Positions 36,783 through 45,813 of a DNA stretch of 64,000 nucleotides are shown here, piece after piece. The position numbers were made by a program, and so were the translations under genes. This stretch comes from Pseudomonadales bacterium (GTDB lineage: Bacteria; Pseudomonadota; Gammaproteobacteria; Pseudomonadales; Ketobacteraceae): assembly GCA_002708905.1 (NCBI GenBank), contig PAPM01000039.1:124001-188000 (forward strand). Direction: 5' to 3'. Each line of letters starts with the position of its first letter. Position 1 is the stretch's first letter. Under the pieces are notes generated by a model, which ran no database searches, was not told where the DNA came from, and worked only from the letters and a program-made list of their open reading frames with translations.

Positions 36783-37187
36783 TTACACCTCCGAGGAGTA
36801 ATAGCCCAGCGCCTGCATAAGTAATATGCGCATGGTTCTTACATCGTCACAGGCATTTTGGAGGGCCTTTTCGGTATCCGGTGTGACTGGCAAGGAGCCA
36901 GAATTGGCGGCTTTGGCAAGTTGGTTGACGTTGCTGGCAAGCCGGGATTCACCCAGTTTACCCAGTAGCTCGCCCAGGGCTTTTTCGTCTTTTAGAGGCT
37001 TTCTGGTGCGGCTGCGCCGTTTTCTCGGTGCTTCTGTGCCGCCGAAGAGCTTCGAGCGGATATAGGCTCCCAGAGGACGATTTCCAGCCGATTGTTCAAG
37101 GGCGGCGCGTTCTTCAAAGGTCAATCTGAGCGAGAATGGGGTCGGTAACTTACTGTTTTGGTTTGAATTTGTCGGAGAGGTGCTCAT
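36783..37187 (-). CDS. mobC: MobC-like relaxosome protein
   Basis: 134 residues with LPTPFSLRLTFEERAALEQSAG and RPLGAYIRSKLF, typical of the ribbon-helix-helix MobC/relaxosome family that helps the relaxase open oriT. Its ATG shares a base with the stop codon of the 34-codon ORF upstream, and its ribosome site (AAGGAGGTGG) lies inside that ORF. In the integrated state nothing recognisable as a promoter sits in the 100 bases before it on the element side. Confidence 0.85.
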   Translation of the reverse strand: MSTSPTNSNQNSKLPTPFSLRLTFEERAALEQSAGNRPLGAYIRSKLFGGTEAPRKRRSRTRKPLKDEKALGELLGKLGESRLASNVNQLAKAANSGSLPVTPDTEKALQNACDDVRTMRILLMQALGYYSSEV

Positions 37188-37291
37188 TACGCCACCTCCT
37201 TGAAGAATGGCGCATACTTCTTGAGAAAGTCATTCCATTCCTCTAATGTCTGGAAAAGGCGGTTCGAAGTTTCTCCTTCGAAGTGCGCCAT
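37187..37291 (-). CDS. 34-codon ORF that would be the recombinase C-terminus in the circle
   Basis: MAHFEGETSN to FFKEVA, 34 codons, starting with the ATG that lies in the right attachment core and ending on the mobC start (TAATG). When the element closes into a circle the recombinase frame enters this ORF in phase through the shared AAATGGCGC, giving a recombinase of about 537 residues. In the integrated state it may be translated by itself; GGAAAG lies a few bases before the ATG on the chromosomal side. Confidence 0.6.
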   Translation of the reverse strand: MAHFEGETSNRLFQTLEEWNDFLKKYAPFFKEVA

Positions 37292-37293
37292 TT
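37285..37293. repeat. attR core
   Basis: GCGCCATTT, identical to the tRNA-end copy at 9263-9271. To its right the sequence continues into T-rich DNA and then the terminator of chromosomal genes; to its left is the mob operon. The in-phase joining of the recombinase frame across this core is independent support for the assignment. Confidence 0.6.
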
Positions 37294-37402
37294 TTAGCTT
37301 TCCTTATGTTTTTACAGTTGTACGCAATGGCTTTCGCCTAGTTGTTTGGCTGCAGGTTTTCCGCACTTACCAACAGCGATGACGCAGGATCGTAAAAGCA
37401 AA

Positions 37403-37423
37403 AGGGGCGGTTCGACCGCCCCT
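37403..37423 (-). terminator. Intrinsic terminator for the 38482/37443 operon
   Basis: AGGGGCGGT and ACCGCCCCT form a 9-bp stem with loop TCG. On the minus strand it is followed by TTTTGC. It ends transcription of the two secreted-protein genes and also fixes the chromosomal side of the element boundary. Confidence 0.85.
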
Positions 37424-37442
37424 GGTTTCACATTTCCTTCAA

Positions 37443-38450
37443 TCACTCATCGCGATCATTCTTGGTTTCACCTTCATCGCGGCCATCTTCCGGCGCCAGC
37501 TCCGCCACTTCCATATAGGGATAGAACGCCTGCGGTTCGATGGTGGTGGGTACGTAGAAGTCGAACGGAATCATCGTCGGTTCTTTGTCACCGTAATCAA
37601 AATAACGCTCCACTACCACATGATAAGCTGGTTCCATGACACCCAGGCCATCATCATACAACACCAGTTCCACATCCTTGAGCTGGGCACTAAGCGCCTT
37701 TTTCGCAACGGATTCGATTTTGTCACGGGCCTGGGATTGCAGTTTTTCCGCCGGCAACAGCTCTCGACTGCCAAGCTTCTGCACTTCACCAATTTCGGGC
37801 CACTGATAGATCATACCGGCCAGCTTGCCACTTTCACCCAGCTGCATAATGATGCGGGCGTCGCCTGCAACCGGCAGACCATCCAGTACCCGACTGAAAC
37901 GCACTGTTTTGAGTTTTTCATAGATTACCGAACCGGTCTTACCATCAGAGGCCGACATGTTAAGGCCACCCACATGGGCAATTTTCAGTTCATCCGCGTA
38001 GGGAGCCAAGCCTATTTCCTGCAGCCACCTTTGGGAAATCTCCACGGCGTCGCCTTCGCTGGGAAGATCCCGCGTGGATTCGTCTCGACGATACTTTTTC
38101 AACCCGCCGTTAAACAGGAAGTTACCGGTGAGACGATCCACTTCAAATGAAGCAGAGGGATCATCATCGCTGGTGTAACCAATACGGTTGGCTCCCAGGC
38201 TGAATGCATGCTCCTGATTCAGGCGAATGTCATTCAAATCGGACAGTTGCGCTGCGGTTTTGCTCACCAGAGCCAGATGCTCCCGACTGGGCTTGGCCGC
38301 ATGATAGGTAACAAGCGGTGTTTTATATTCACCCATACGTTCCAGCTTTTCCATTCCTTCCACTTTTGCCGCGGAGGCAAAGCCGGTGGCAACCATACAA
38401 ACGGCGGCCGCCAGCATGGACAATTTACGGTTGTGTTTCATGTTAATCAT
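37443..38450 (-). CDS. Secreted protein with PepSY/propeptide-like features
   Basis: 335 residues with a signal peptide (about residues 4-27, ending FASAAK). The middle (TVRFSRVLDGLPVAGDARI, then GESGKLAGMIYQWP) resembles the PepSY/FTP fold used as intramolecular inhibitors of secreted peptidases. The C-terminus is acidic. It follows the DUF6345-like gene by 31 bases on the same strand, so the pair is an operon, suggesting inhibitor or chaperone and enzyme. AAGGGA precedes ATG 38450. Confidence 0.65.
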   Translation of the reverse strand: MINMKHNRKLSMLAAAVCMVATGFASAAKVEGMEKLERMGEYKTPLVTYHAAKPSREHLALVSKTAAQLSDLNDIRLNQEHAFSLGANRIGYTSDDDPSASFEVDRLTGNFLFNGGLKKYRRDESTRDLPSEGDAVEISQRWLQEIGLAPYADELKIAHVGGLNMSASDGKTGSVIYEKLKTVRFSRVLDGLPVAGDARIIMQLGESGKLAGMIYQWPEIGEVQKLGSRELLPAEKLQSQARDKIESVAKKALSAQLKDVELVLYDDGLGVMEPAYHVVVERYFDYGDKEPTMIPFDFYVPTTIEPQAFYPYMEVAELAPEDGRDEGETKNDRDE

Positions 38451-38481
38451 TATTGAATTCCCTTTTGCTAATCACTAGCGC

Positions 38482-39177
38482 TTAATATTGGTACCAAAGG
38501 CGGAGACTGGAGTGGGTTTCCACCGGATCACTGACGAACGACGCATAAGTATCGCCATCCGCACTGGGATGCATTACCGCTGAACCATGTTCATCGCTTT
38601 TTCCTTTTGCGTTAATAGCATCAAACCAGGATTGCCAAACGGCATAGCCGTTGCGAATGCGGGGACCAAAATAGTCTGTTACTTTCTGATCCGTGGATTG
38701 CCAGCTTACGGTATGAAAACCCATCGCCTGGTGCAATCCGTCAAACACATCATCACTCTCACTGGTCCAGTTGGAATACCAGTTGGTCACTTCAATCGGA
38801 CTGGGAACAACGTAGCAGGATTCAAAGGCGACAAACTCAGCGTCCAGGTCCCCATAACCACGGTGACCGGATGAACCGGCAGATACCAGATCAACGGAGC
38901 CATCCAATCCGGCAATCAACCATTTATTGCCGTGCCCGGCAAAAATAGCGAAGTCCATGGCATCAACCCGGTTATTGTTGTTCCAGCTCCATTGATGTTT
39001 GTAGGAGTAGTAATACTGCTGATAATTGAAGTGCTTAAGAAAGTTGTAAACAACAGCATCGTGACCTTCATCCGTTGTTCCGGCGTAACCGCCTTCCTCG
39101 CGGTCAACCGCCATTGCAGCACCAGAAGCAAAAGAGGCTACCGCTGCGAGCACAATAGCCTTGTTCAGATATTTCAT
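38482..39177 (-). CDS. Secreted DUF6345-like protein, possible caspase-fold peptidase
   Basis: 231 residues with a signal peptide (cleavage near SGAAMA). The core MDFAIFAGHG, then after about 40 residues EFVAFESCYVV, has the order of the His-Gly and Cys motifs of clan CD peptidases (caspase, gingipain). H in AGHG and C in ESC would be the catalytic pair. I recall DUF6345 for such proteins but could not search. Whether it is active is unproven. It is the first gene of a two-gene operon. Confidence 0.65.
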   Translation of the reverse strand: MKYLNKAIVLAAVASFASGAAMAVDREEGGYAGTTDEGHDAVVYNFLKHFNYQQYYYSYKHQWSWNNNNRVDAMDFAIFAGHGNKWLIAGLDGSVDLVSAGSSGHRGYGDLDAEFVAFESCYVVPSPIEVTNWYSNWTSESDDVFDGLHQAMGFHTVSWQSTDQKVTDYFGPRIRNGYAVWQSWFDAINAKGKSDEHGSAVMHPSADGDTYASFVSDPVETHSSLRLWYQY

Positions 39178-39193
39178 TGATTTCTCCTTAGAT

Positions 39194-39312
39194 AAATTCC
39201 GTGTAACGCAAGCACCCTTTGCATTTCGTTACGCAGCAAATGGTAAAGAAGGAACCGGTCGCGCTCAGTGACTTTTTCACTTCAGGAAGCCTTCAGGATT
39301 TACACGGAATTT
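39194..39312. repeat. 119-bp segment bounded by perfect 13-bp inverted repeats
   Basis: AAATTCCGTGTAA (39194-39206) and TTACACGGAATTT (39300-39312) are exact inverted copies. Inside are GTAACG and CGTTAC. The segment lies in the promoter region of the DUF6345-like gene. It could be a miniature inverted-repeat element or a looping operator pair. No clear target-site duplication is seen. Confidence 0.5.
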
Positions 39313-39447
39313 GTAAAATCAGTCGGACCTGTACACCCCCACAGAATCGGAATAAACACAAGTAAAGACCACACAACCGGGAGCTGTTACTTTCAATATA
39401 AATCTGTCCTATACTCATGGTGCTGAAAACTTCATTCAGGAGCCATC

Positions 39448-41139
39448 GTGACCACTCTGCCCAGCCTACCCGTTCCCAAACATATTCTGTTCGACTGGCA
39501 TGGCACACTGGTGGACACCCAGGACGCCATGATCGCAGCCCTGGAGGAAATGCTGCCGCAGATGGAAGATCTGCATTTGATTGACCGCTTGCAACCGGAA
39601 GAGAAATGCCATTCAAAAGATGATGTAAAACTGGTGCGCTATATGCGCCTGTTCCATCGCTTACATCCAAAAATTCTCGCCGAGCGGCGGGTTTCCCGCA
39701 CGGAGATATTCAACGCCATCTTCGGCGATGATACAGAAGCCAAGCATCTGGCCCACCGCGCTTACAACAAGTGCTATCGCAACCACTTCGGGAAAGTAAA
39801 ACCCTTCCAAAAAGGGGTGCGGGAATATCTAGCCTCACTCAAGCGTCTGGGCATAACTGTGGGGGTAGCCACCAATCGCAGCCGGGAATTTTTCCAGCAT
39901 GAATTGCGCACGGTAGATGATGGCTCCTGGCCGCGCCTGGTGGATCTTTCCATTTGTGCCGACGATGTAACGTTTTACAAACCAGACCCACAGGTAATTC
40001 GTTATGCGCTGGCGCAAATTGACACCTATCCCCGCCCGGAAACCTGGTACATTGGTGACAGTTATCTGGACGTGGTCACTGCGCGTGAAGCGGGTGTCAC
40101 TGCAATTTTTTATAATGGTGGCTGCCGTAGCGAGCAAGAGTTGAAAACGTTATTCGCTGATGATTCCCGCTATCAGCCGGATGCCATCATCAACAGCCTT
40201 GAAGAACTGATGGACCTGTTGGAAACCGTGCAGCGCAATCACCCTGAGGCCTTTGACAAGATTGTCAGCAAGGCGCGCCCTCCGTCCTTCCCTCCACCGG
40301 AGCCACCGCCACAACACATTGAACCCGACTGGCACCCTTCTGTTGCCAAGCTGACGCCGCCGACGATCATACTGTTTGACTGGCACGCCACTCTGGTGGA
40401 CACCCTGGACGCGATGTATCGCGCGGTGGATGACATGCTGCCGGAGCTGGAACAGCATGATTTGCTGCGTCGTATTGTCGATCCCAAACAAAGCAAATCA
40501 CCGGACGACGCCAAACTGGTGGAGTATGTCCGTGATTTTGCCCAGCTCCATCCCAAAATCAAGGCGGATCGTAAAATTTCCCGCACGGATATTTTTGAAG
40601 TACTGTTCGGTGACGATCAGGAAGCCAAAAAAGTTGCCCACAAGATTTTCAACCAACATTATCGTAATCACTTCGGCACGGTGTTGCCGTTTGAACCCAA
40701 AGTACGCAGCGTGCTGCTGAGCTTACGGGCACTGGGCATCAAGCTGGGTATGATCACTAACCGGGATCGCGAGTTTTTTGAGCATGAGCTGGAAGCCGTA
40801 GAAGAAGGAACCTGGACCCATCTGTTTGATACTATGGTCTGTGGCGATGATACGGCGAATCGCAAACCCCATCCCGATCAGTTGATTAAAGCCGCTGCCC
40901 AATTGGGCCATGAACCGGCCAAGGAGGTATGGTATGTGGGTGACAGCACTACCGACATCATTGCTGCCAAAACGGGTGGATTCACCGGTGTCTTTTTCAA
41001 TGGAGCGCAATGGGACCTGAACTGGTTGCAAACCATTTTCCCAGGCAATGAGCGTTACCCGCACAAGCCGGATGTGGTAGTAAACGATTTTTCAGAATTC
41101 TGGGCCCTGGTACTGGCCTGCCTGCGCAACGACATTTAA
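39448..41139 (+). CDS. Tandem HAD-family protein with altered motif I
   Basis: 563 residues made of two related HAD hydrolase units (about 1-270 and 300-560) joined by a proline-rich linker (PPSFPPPEPPPQ). Both have motif I as FDWHxTLVDT: the nucleophile Asp is kept (D16, D311) but the second Asp of DxD is His (H18, H313). Motif II (ATNRS, ITNRD), motif III Lys (YKPDP, RKPHP) and motif IV (GDSYLD, GDSTTD) are kept in both. Substrate unknown. The duplicated, matching His suggests a changed but real chemistry or a phosphate-transfer role. Confidence 0.85.
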   Translation: MTTLPSLPVPKHILFDWHGTLVDTQDAMIAALEEMLPQMEDLHLIDRLQPEEKCHSKDDVKLVRYMRLFHRLHPKILAERRVSRTEIFNAIFGDDTEAKHLAHRAYNKCYRNHFGKVKPFQKGVREYLASLKRLGITVGVATNRSREFFQHELRTVDDGSWPRLVDLSICADDVTFYKPDPQVIRYALAQIDTYPRPETWYIGDSYLDVVTAREAGVTAIFYNGGCRSEQELKTLFADDSRYQPDAIINSLEELMDLLETVQRNHPEAFDKIVSKARPPSFPPPEPPPQHIEPDWHPSVAKLTPPTIILFDWHATLVDTLDAMYRAVDDMLPELEQHDLLRRIVDPKQSKSPDDAKLVEYVRDFAQLHPKIKADRKISRTDIFEVLFGDDQEAKKVAHKIFNQHYRNHFGTVLPFEPKVRSVLLSLRALGIKLGMITNRDREFFEHELEAVEEGTWTHLFDTMVCGDDTANRKPHPDQLIKAAAQLGHEPAKEVWYVGDSTTDIIAAKTGGFTGVFFNGAQWDLNWLQTIFPGNERYPHKPDVVVNDFSEFWALVLACLRNDI

Positions 41140-41155
41140 GCAGAGTTAAATTCGC

Positions 41156-41692
41156 TTAATGTTTGCTGGGCCGCTTCTGTAATTTCCGTTGCAATGTGCG
41201 TCGATGCATGTTCAATGCCCTGGCAGTGGCAGAGATATTGCCGTCATGATCCATCAGCACTTTCTGCAAATGTTCCCACTCCAGGCGCTCAACACTTAAA
41301 GGTGTTTCCTCCAGCTCCGTCTGCTCCTGCTCATCCTGGAACAATGCCATCACTTCGCTGCTGTTAACCGGTTTGCATAAATAATTGTCGGCTCCTTTTT
41401 TTATCGCCTCCACCGCCGTGGCGATACTGGCATAGGCGGTGAGCATCACTATCCGCTGGGATTCCCGTGCGGCCTTGATCTCATGTAACAGATTCAGGCC
41501 ACTCTCCCCGGCCAGATTCAGATCCAGCAACACCAGGTCGTATTCATTGCGACGAACACAAGCCAACGCAGCCCCGCTGTTTTGCACGGCATCCACAGAC
41601 ACCCCTTTACGTTGCAATGATCGACTCAGCGTTTGCAGAAACACCGGGTCGTCATCCACCAACAGCAGCTGCAGCTGCAGCGCATTACTCAT
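41156..41692 (-). CDS. regA: RegA/PrrA/RoxR-type response regulator
   Basis: 178 residues: receiver domain with LLVDDDPVF and phosphoacceptor in LVLLDLNL, and a C-terminal Fis-type helix-turn-helix ending MHRRTLQRKLQKR, typical of RegA/PrrA/ActR. This family controls respiration, nitrogen and carbon genes by redox state; it may affect the nir genes in this window. The start ATG 41692 overlaps the end of regB by eight bases. Confidence 0.9.
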   Translation of the reverse strand: MSNALQLQLLLVDDDPVFLQTLSRSLQRKGVSVDAVQNSGAALACVRRNEYDLVLLDLNLAGESGLNLLHEIKAARESQRIVMLTAYASIATAVEAIKKGADNYLCKPVNSSEVMALFQDEQEQTELEETPLSVERLEWEHLQKVLMDHDGNISATARALNMHRRTLQRKLQKRPSKH

Positions 41693-42962
41693 GACTTTCC
41701 CCCTGTAACGGCAGGCTGACTTTGATCGTGGTGCCGTCGTCACTGCTGTGCAAACTGAGCTCCCCTCCCAAGCGCTCCACGGTGGCATGGGACAGAAACA
41801 GGCCCAGGCCCAGGCCATCCTTACGGGAAGACACCAGGGGTTGCCCCAACTGTTGCTGAATGGTCTCCGGAATGCCCGGTCCGCTGTCATGGATCTCCAA
41901 CCTTAGAAAGCCGTCTTCTTCCACCGCATGCAACACCGGCGCATGATCACTGGCCCGCACCGCATTATCCAGCAGGTTCAGGAGTGCCTGTTCCAAAGTG
42001 CCATCGGCTATAACCACGCCCGCACAGCATTGATTATCGAGCTGCAGTTCAAAACTCGGATGCAGCAAATTGAACTGTTCACGCACCTGTTGTAACAAAT
42101 CACCCACGTTCGTTGCCGCAGGTCGATTCTGGCGCAGACTGTCTGCCCGTTGCATCATGCCCTGCAGAATGGATCTGCACAATTCAATCTGCTGTGCCAT
42201 CAATTCACGATCCTGCTGCCACTCCGGTTGCCCTTGTACCAGGTCTTTAAAATCGTCCACCAAAATGGAAAGTGTGGACAATGGCGTTCCCATTTTGTGC
42301 GCAGCGCTGGCGGCGAAGGTAGCCAATGCCACCAGTTGTTCATCCTGTAACATTTTCTCCCTCTGCTGGGAAATCAACTGCTGTTGCTCACGTACCGACT
42401 GGGCCAGGGGAATGACCAGCGCACAAATCAACAGTGCCGATATTGCAAAGGTCAGCCACATCCCAAACAAATGCAACTGCATAAAGCTCTGATGCGCGTC
42501 AGCCTGGGCACCATGGTTGGCATGGTCCATTTCCGGCATGGACAAGGGCAGAAAGTAATGGGTGAGTGCGGTATAGAGCACCACCACGACGAGTGCCAGC
42601 GACAGCGTTTGCCATGGGCGCAGAGCCACAGCACTCAGCGCCAGCGGCAACAATAACAGGGATATCACCGGATTTGTGTGACCACCGGTGGCAAACAAGT
42701 ACACCGCAAGATTAAACATGGAAACCAGCAGTATGCCCAGATACACCAGCCCCTGATCGGTACGCAAGCGCGGCTGAATGCCGACGCTGATACCAGTCAG
42801 CAAAGCCTGACCGGCCACAGCACTCGACAGCATGGCCATCGGCAACTGAAAACCCTGCAGATGCATCGCCCAGGCAGCGGCAGCCATGATCAGTGCCAAC
42901 ACACCGTTATACCAGAGCAGATAACGGGCTCCGGTCACCGGTATAGGATTTGTCCGCTCCAA
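41685..42962 (-). CDS. regB: RegB/PrrB/RoxS-type redox sensor kinase
   Basis: 425 residues with six membrane segments (about 15-185), the quinone-binding-type motif GGHTNPV in a loop between spans, an H-box AAHKMGTPLSTL and an HATPase domain (DNAVRAS, DSGPGIP, GLGLGLFLS). RegB senses quinone redox state and phosphorylates RegA. The conserved redox cysteine of RegB (near the H-box) is not obvious to me here. Confidence 0.88.
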   Translation of the reverse strand: MERTNPIPVTGARYLLWYNGVLALIMAAAAWAMHLQGFQLPMAMLSSAVAGQALLTGISVGIQPRLRTDQGLVYLGILLVSMFNLAVYLFATGGHTNPVISLLLLPLALSAVALRPWQTLSLALVVVVLYTALTHYFLPLSMPEMDHANHGAQADAHQSFMQLHLFGMWLTFAISALLICALVIPLAQSVREQQQLISQQREKMLQDEQLVALATFAASAAHKMGTPLSTLSILVDDFKDLVQGQPEWQQDRELMAQQIELCRSILQGMMQRADSLRQNRPAATNVGDLLQQVREQFNLLHPSFELQLDNQCCAGVVIADGTLEQALLNLLDNAVRASDHAPVLHAVEEDGFLRLEIHDSGPGIPETIQQQLGQPLVSSRKDGLGLGLFLSHATVERLGGELSLHSSDDGTTIKVSLPLQGESHE

Positions 42963-43044
42963 ATTGAAACTCTCTCGTTCATTGCGCTACCCACAGCACA
43001 GAGTTATATTGCTTGCCCGATAACGAGTATAACAAGGATCTACT

Positions 43045-44028
43045 ATGCTCTGGATCGAAGCTGCCCTGGCCTTTGCCCTTACCATGACCATTCTATCCAC
43101 TGTGGCCTCCGTCATCATTGAGACGGGTCATCGCCTGGGCCGAACTCGGGAACGGGGTTTACGCCAAATTGTGGAACGCCTGCATCAGGATGTGCTGGCC
43201 CCGCTGTTACCGGACAGGCAGCGCACTGACCGCACTGAGTTTGTAAAGGGACTCACCCGTTCCTGCTTTTATGCACCTGATCGGGTGCCACCACTGGACA
43301 AAGTCATCAATGCACCGGTACTCACCGCATTACCGGAGAAGGATTTTGTCCGCCGCCTGGCCAGTTGCGCAGAAGGCCAGGCCCTCTATGCCCGGCATCA
43401 GGCTGACCGGGATACACTCAGCGTGTTGCTGCAGCACATCATCAGCCGCTTCAATGAAATCGGCCAGGATGCCAGTGATTACTTCAAGCGCCGGGCCAGC
43501 CTGTACTCCCTGGCCATCGGCCTGCTGCTGGCGTTTTCCCTGAACATCAACACGCCACACCTGTTCCAGACCTTTCTGGCCAGCAAGGATGCGCGGGTCA
43601 CCCTGTCCGAGCAGGCAAAAGATCTGGAAAACTGGATCGCAAATCATAACGCCACATCAGAATTGGAAAAGGCCGAAATAGAAGAGCTTACGCCGTTGCT
43701 AATGGATATAAAGAGGAATGCCCTGCCCTTTGGCTGGCACACAGCGCCCTGGAATCAACATCAATGGGAAACCAGAAACCACGCGATGGAATTGTTGAAA
43801 TGGGTGCTGTCATTGAGTTTGTCAGGCTTGCTGATCGGCCTGGGTGGACCGTTCTGGTTTGACACCTATCGCAAGTTAGGGGCGTTGGCCGGTCTGCACA
43901 GCGGCAAAACCGAAGCAGTCACAGGAGGGAAATCAGGGCAGGAAACACAGGATTGGCTGACCCTGTTTGAACAATCCATCAAGGCCAGCCAGCTTGGTAT
44001 TCAATCCACCAACCAGATCGCAGACTAA
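43045..44028 (+). CDS. Hypothetical membrane protein
   Basis: 327 residues with an N-terminal membrane segment (about 3-25), one near 155-175 ([14 protein letters not shown]) and one near 250-270 ([14 protein letters not shown]). No enzyme motif seen. Convergent with the sulP gene with a four-base overlap of stops. I do not recognise the family. Confidence 0.75.
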   Translation: MLWIEAALAFALTMTILSTVASVIIETGHRLGRTRERGLRQIVERLHQDVLAPLLPDRQRTDRTEFVKGLTRSCFYAPDRVPPLDKVINAPVLTALPEKDFVRRLASCAEGQALYARHQADRDTLSVLLQHIISRFNEIGQDASDYFKRRASLYSLAIGLLLAFSLNINTPHLFQTFLASKDARVTLSEQAKDLENWIANHNATSELEKAEIEELTPLLMDIKRNALPFGWHTAPWNQHQWETRNHAMELLKWVLSLSLSGLLIGLGGPFWFDTYRKLGALAGLHSGKTEAVTGGKSGQETQDWLTLFEQSIKASQLGIQSTNQIAD

Positions 44029-45581
44029 TCGGTGACAGGAACCAGATAGCGGGGATCTTCAATTACATTCACTTCCACCATATTGCCGGCTTTCTTCAGC
44101 AACTGTTTGCAGTCCGGGCTCAGGTGTAACAGGTGGAGGGTTTTGCCCGCTTTCAGGTAACGTTCCGCCAGGGTGTCGATGGCTTCCAGACCGGAATGGT
44201 CGCATACCTTGGAATCGGCGAAATCAATGATCACATCGTTCTTGTCTGCCGCCACCGAGAACTGGCCGAGGAAGGTGGTGGTGGAACCGAAGAACAAGGG
44301 TCCGCTCACCCGATAGTATTGAGACGTATCGTGCTCATCGCGCTGCACCCGGATCTGCTTGGCATTGTTCCAGGCGAACACCAGGGCTGACACAATCACG
44401 CCTACCACCACGGCCACCGCCAGGTCTGTCATCACCGTTACGGCCGATACCAGCACCAGCACAAACGCATCACTGCGGGGAATCTTGTTGATGATGCGGA
44501 AGCTGCTCCATTCGAAGGTGCCCAGCACCACCATGAACATCACTCCCACCAGCGCCGCCAGGGGAATCGTCTCGATCCAGGCGGAGCCCACCAGAATAAA
44601 CGCCAGCAAACTCAGGGCAGCGAAGACGCCGGACAAACGGCCGCGGCCACCGGAATTCACGTTAATCATGCTCTGGCCGATCATGGCGCAGCCGCCCATA
44701 CCACCAAACAACCCCGTGAGCGTGTTGGCCAGGCCCTGCCCCACGCACTCCCGGTTACCATTGCCGTGAGTCTGGGTGATCTCGTCCACCAAACGCAGAG
44801 TCAGCAGGGATTCAATCAGACCAATAGCCGCCATGATGATGGAGTACGGCAGGATAATCTGCAGGGTCTCAAAATTGAACGGGACAGAGGGAATATGGAA
44901 CTGGGGCAGACCACCGGCGATACCCGCCACATCACCCACCACCCGGGTATCCAGGCCAAAACCGATCACCAGGCCGGTCACTACCAGAATCGCCGCCAGG
45001 GAAGAAGGAATAGCCCGGGTCAATTTGGGCAGGAAGAAGATAATGCCCATGGTCAGCGCCACCAGACCCAGCATGCGCACCAGTTGCCCGGTTTCCAGCC
45101 AGGCCACATCCATCACACTGCCTTCCAGGGGAGTGCCCTGCAGCCAGCCCGCTTTACCGGACACACCGAATTGGCTCAACTGGGCAAGAAAAATGACAAT
45201 TGCCAGACCATTGACGAAACCCAGCATCACCGGGTGAGGCACCATACGTATGAATTTGCCCAATTTCAGGACACCGGCCGTGATTTGTAGCAAACCCATC
45301 AACACCACAGCCGCGAACAGATATTCCACCCCATGTTGCGCCACCAGGGCCACCATCACCACCGCCAGGGCACCGGCGGCACCGGAAATCATACCGGGGC
45401 GGCCACCAAACACTGCGGTGATCAAGCCCACCATGAAAGCGGCATACAGGCCCACCAACGGCTCTACTCCGGCAACAAAGGCAAATGCCACGGCTTCCGG
45501 CACCAGGGCGAGGGCCACGGTCAAACCGGACAGCAGGTCATTCTTCACACTCTGGACGGTGTATGCCTTCAATTCAAACAT
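44025..45581 (-). CDS. SulP-family anion transporter with STAS domain
   Basis: 518 residues with about 10-12 membrane segments ([17 protein letters not shown] opening) and a C-terminal STAS domain ([15 protein letters not shown]). SulP proteins carry sulfate, bicarbonate or dicarboxylates; substrate cannot be told from sequence. Some bacterial members are Na+/bicarbonate transporters (BicA-like). Confidence 0.88.
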   Translation of the reverse strand: MFELKAYTVQSVKNDLLSGLTVALALVPEAVAFAFVAGVEPLVGLYAAFMVGLITAVFGGRPGMISGAAGALAVVMVALVAQHGVEYLFAAVVLMGLLQITAGVLKLGKFIRMVPHPVMLGFVNGLAIVIFLAQLSQFGVSGKAGWLQGTPLEGSVMDVAWLETGQLVRMLGLVALTMGIIFFLPKLTRAIPSSLAAILVVTGLVIGFGLDTRVVGDVAGIAGGLPQFHIPSVPFNFETLQIILPYSIIMAAIGLIESLLTLRLVDEITQTHGNGNRECVGQGLANTLTGLFGGMGGCAMIGQSMINVNSGGRGRLSGVFAALSLLAFILVGSAWIETIPLAALVGVMFMVVLGTFEWSSFRIINKIPRSDAFVLVLVSAVTVMTDLAVAVVVGVIVSALVFAWNNAKQIRVQRDEHDTSQYYRVSGPLFFGSTTTFLGQFSVAADKNDVIIDFADSKVCDHSGLEAIDTLAERYLKAGKTLHLLHLSPDCKQLLKKAGNMVEVNVIEDPRYLVPVTD

Positions 45582-45735
45582 AGTGCTCTCTCAACTTCTG
45601 CTCACTAACTACTGTACCCACACAATGGGAGGCAATGGGGCACACCCGTGCAATAACTAAGCCTACACAAGTGTTGTTCTTATTCTGGAAGGTTCAGGAT
45701 GGGGTGCTATGGCTACCGATATAGGGTTGCCGTTA

Positions 45736-45767
45736 CGGTTACCATGCAAGGTCGCGCATGGTAACCG
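45736..45767. repeat. Perfect 12-bp inverted repeat between carboxylesterase and sulP
   Basis: CGGTTACCATGC and GCATGGTAACCG with an 8-base loop. No T-run. It may end the carboxylesterase transcript or be an operator for sulP, which starts 155 bases further along the same strand. Confidence 0.55.
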
Positions 45768-45813
45768 CTGGCTGAAATGAAATCAAATTGACAGATGAGA
45801 TGGTTGCGAAACG

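Larger units (their letters stand above)
9263..37293. mobile_element. Integrative mobilizable element in tRNA-Arg, about 28 kb
   Basis: The element runs from the tRNA 3' end to a second copy of GCGCCATTT just before the terminator of chromosomal genes at 37403. It encodes a serine recombinase at the left end, a coupling protein, MobC and a relaxase at the right end, AlpA-like and other HTH regulators, and defence and toxin-antitoxin cargo. No VirB-type channel genes are present, so it would need a helper conjugation system. Base composition of several cargo genes (for example 23300-25000 and 28100-31800) is more AT-rich than the nir and amide regions. The boundaries are inferred from the repeat and from the reading frame that the circle would restore. 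Confidence 0.8.

Noticed and set aside
37200-37382. Plus-strand open frame of 60 codons at the right end of the element
   Set aside because: No ribosome site, and the opposite strand carries a better-supported 34-codon ORF that joins the recombinase frame in the circle.
45250-45660. Plus-strand frame of 136 codons opposite sulP
   Set aside because: It is the complement of the conserved SulP coding sequence, Thr/Ala-rich as expected for such a shadow, and has no ribosome site.
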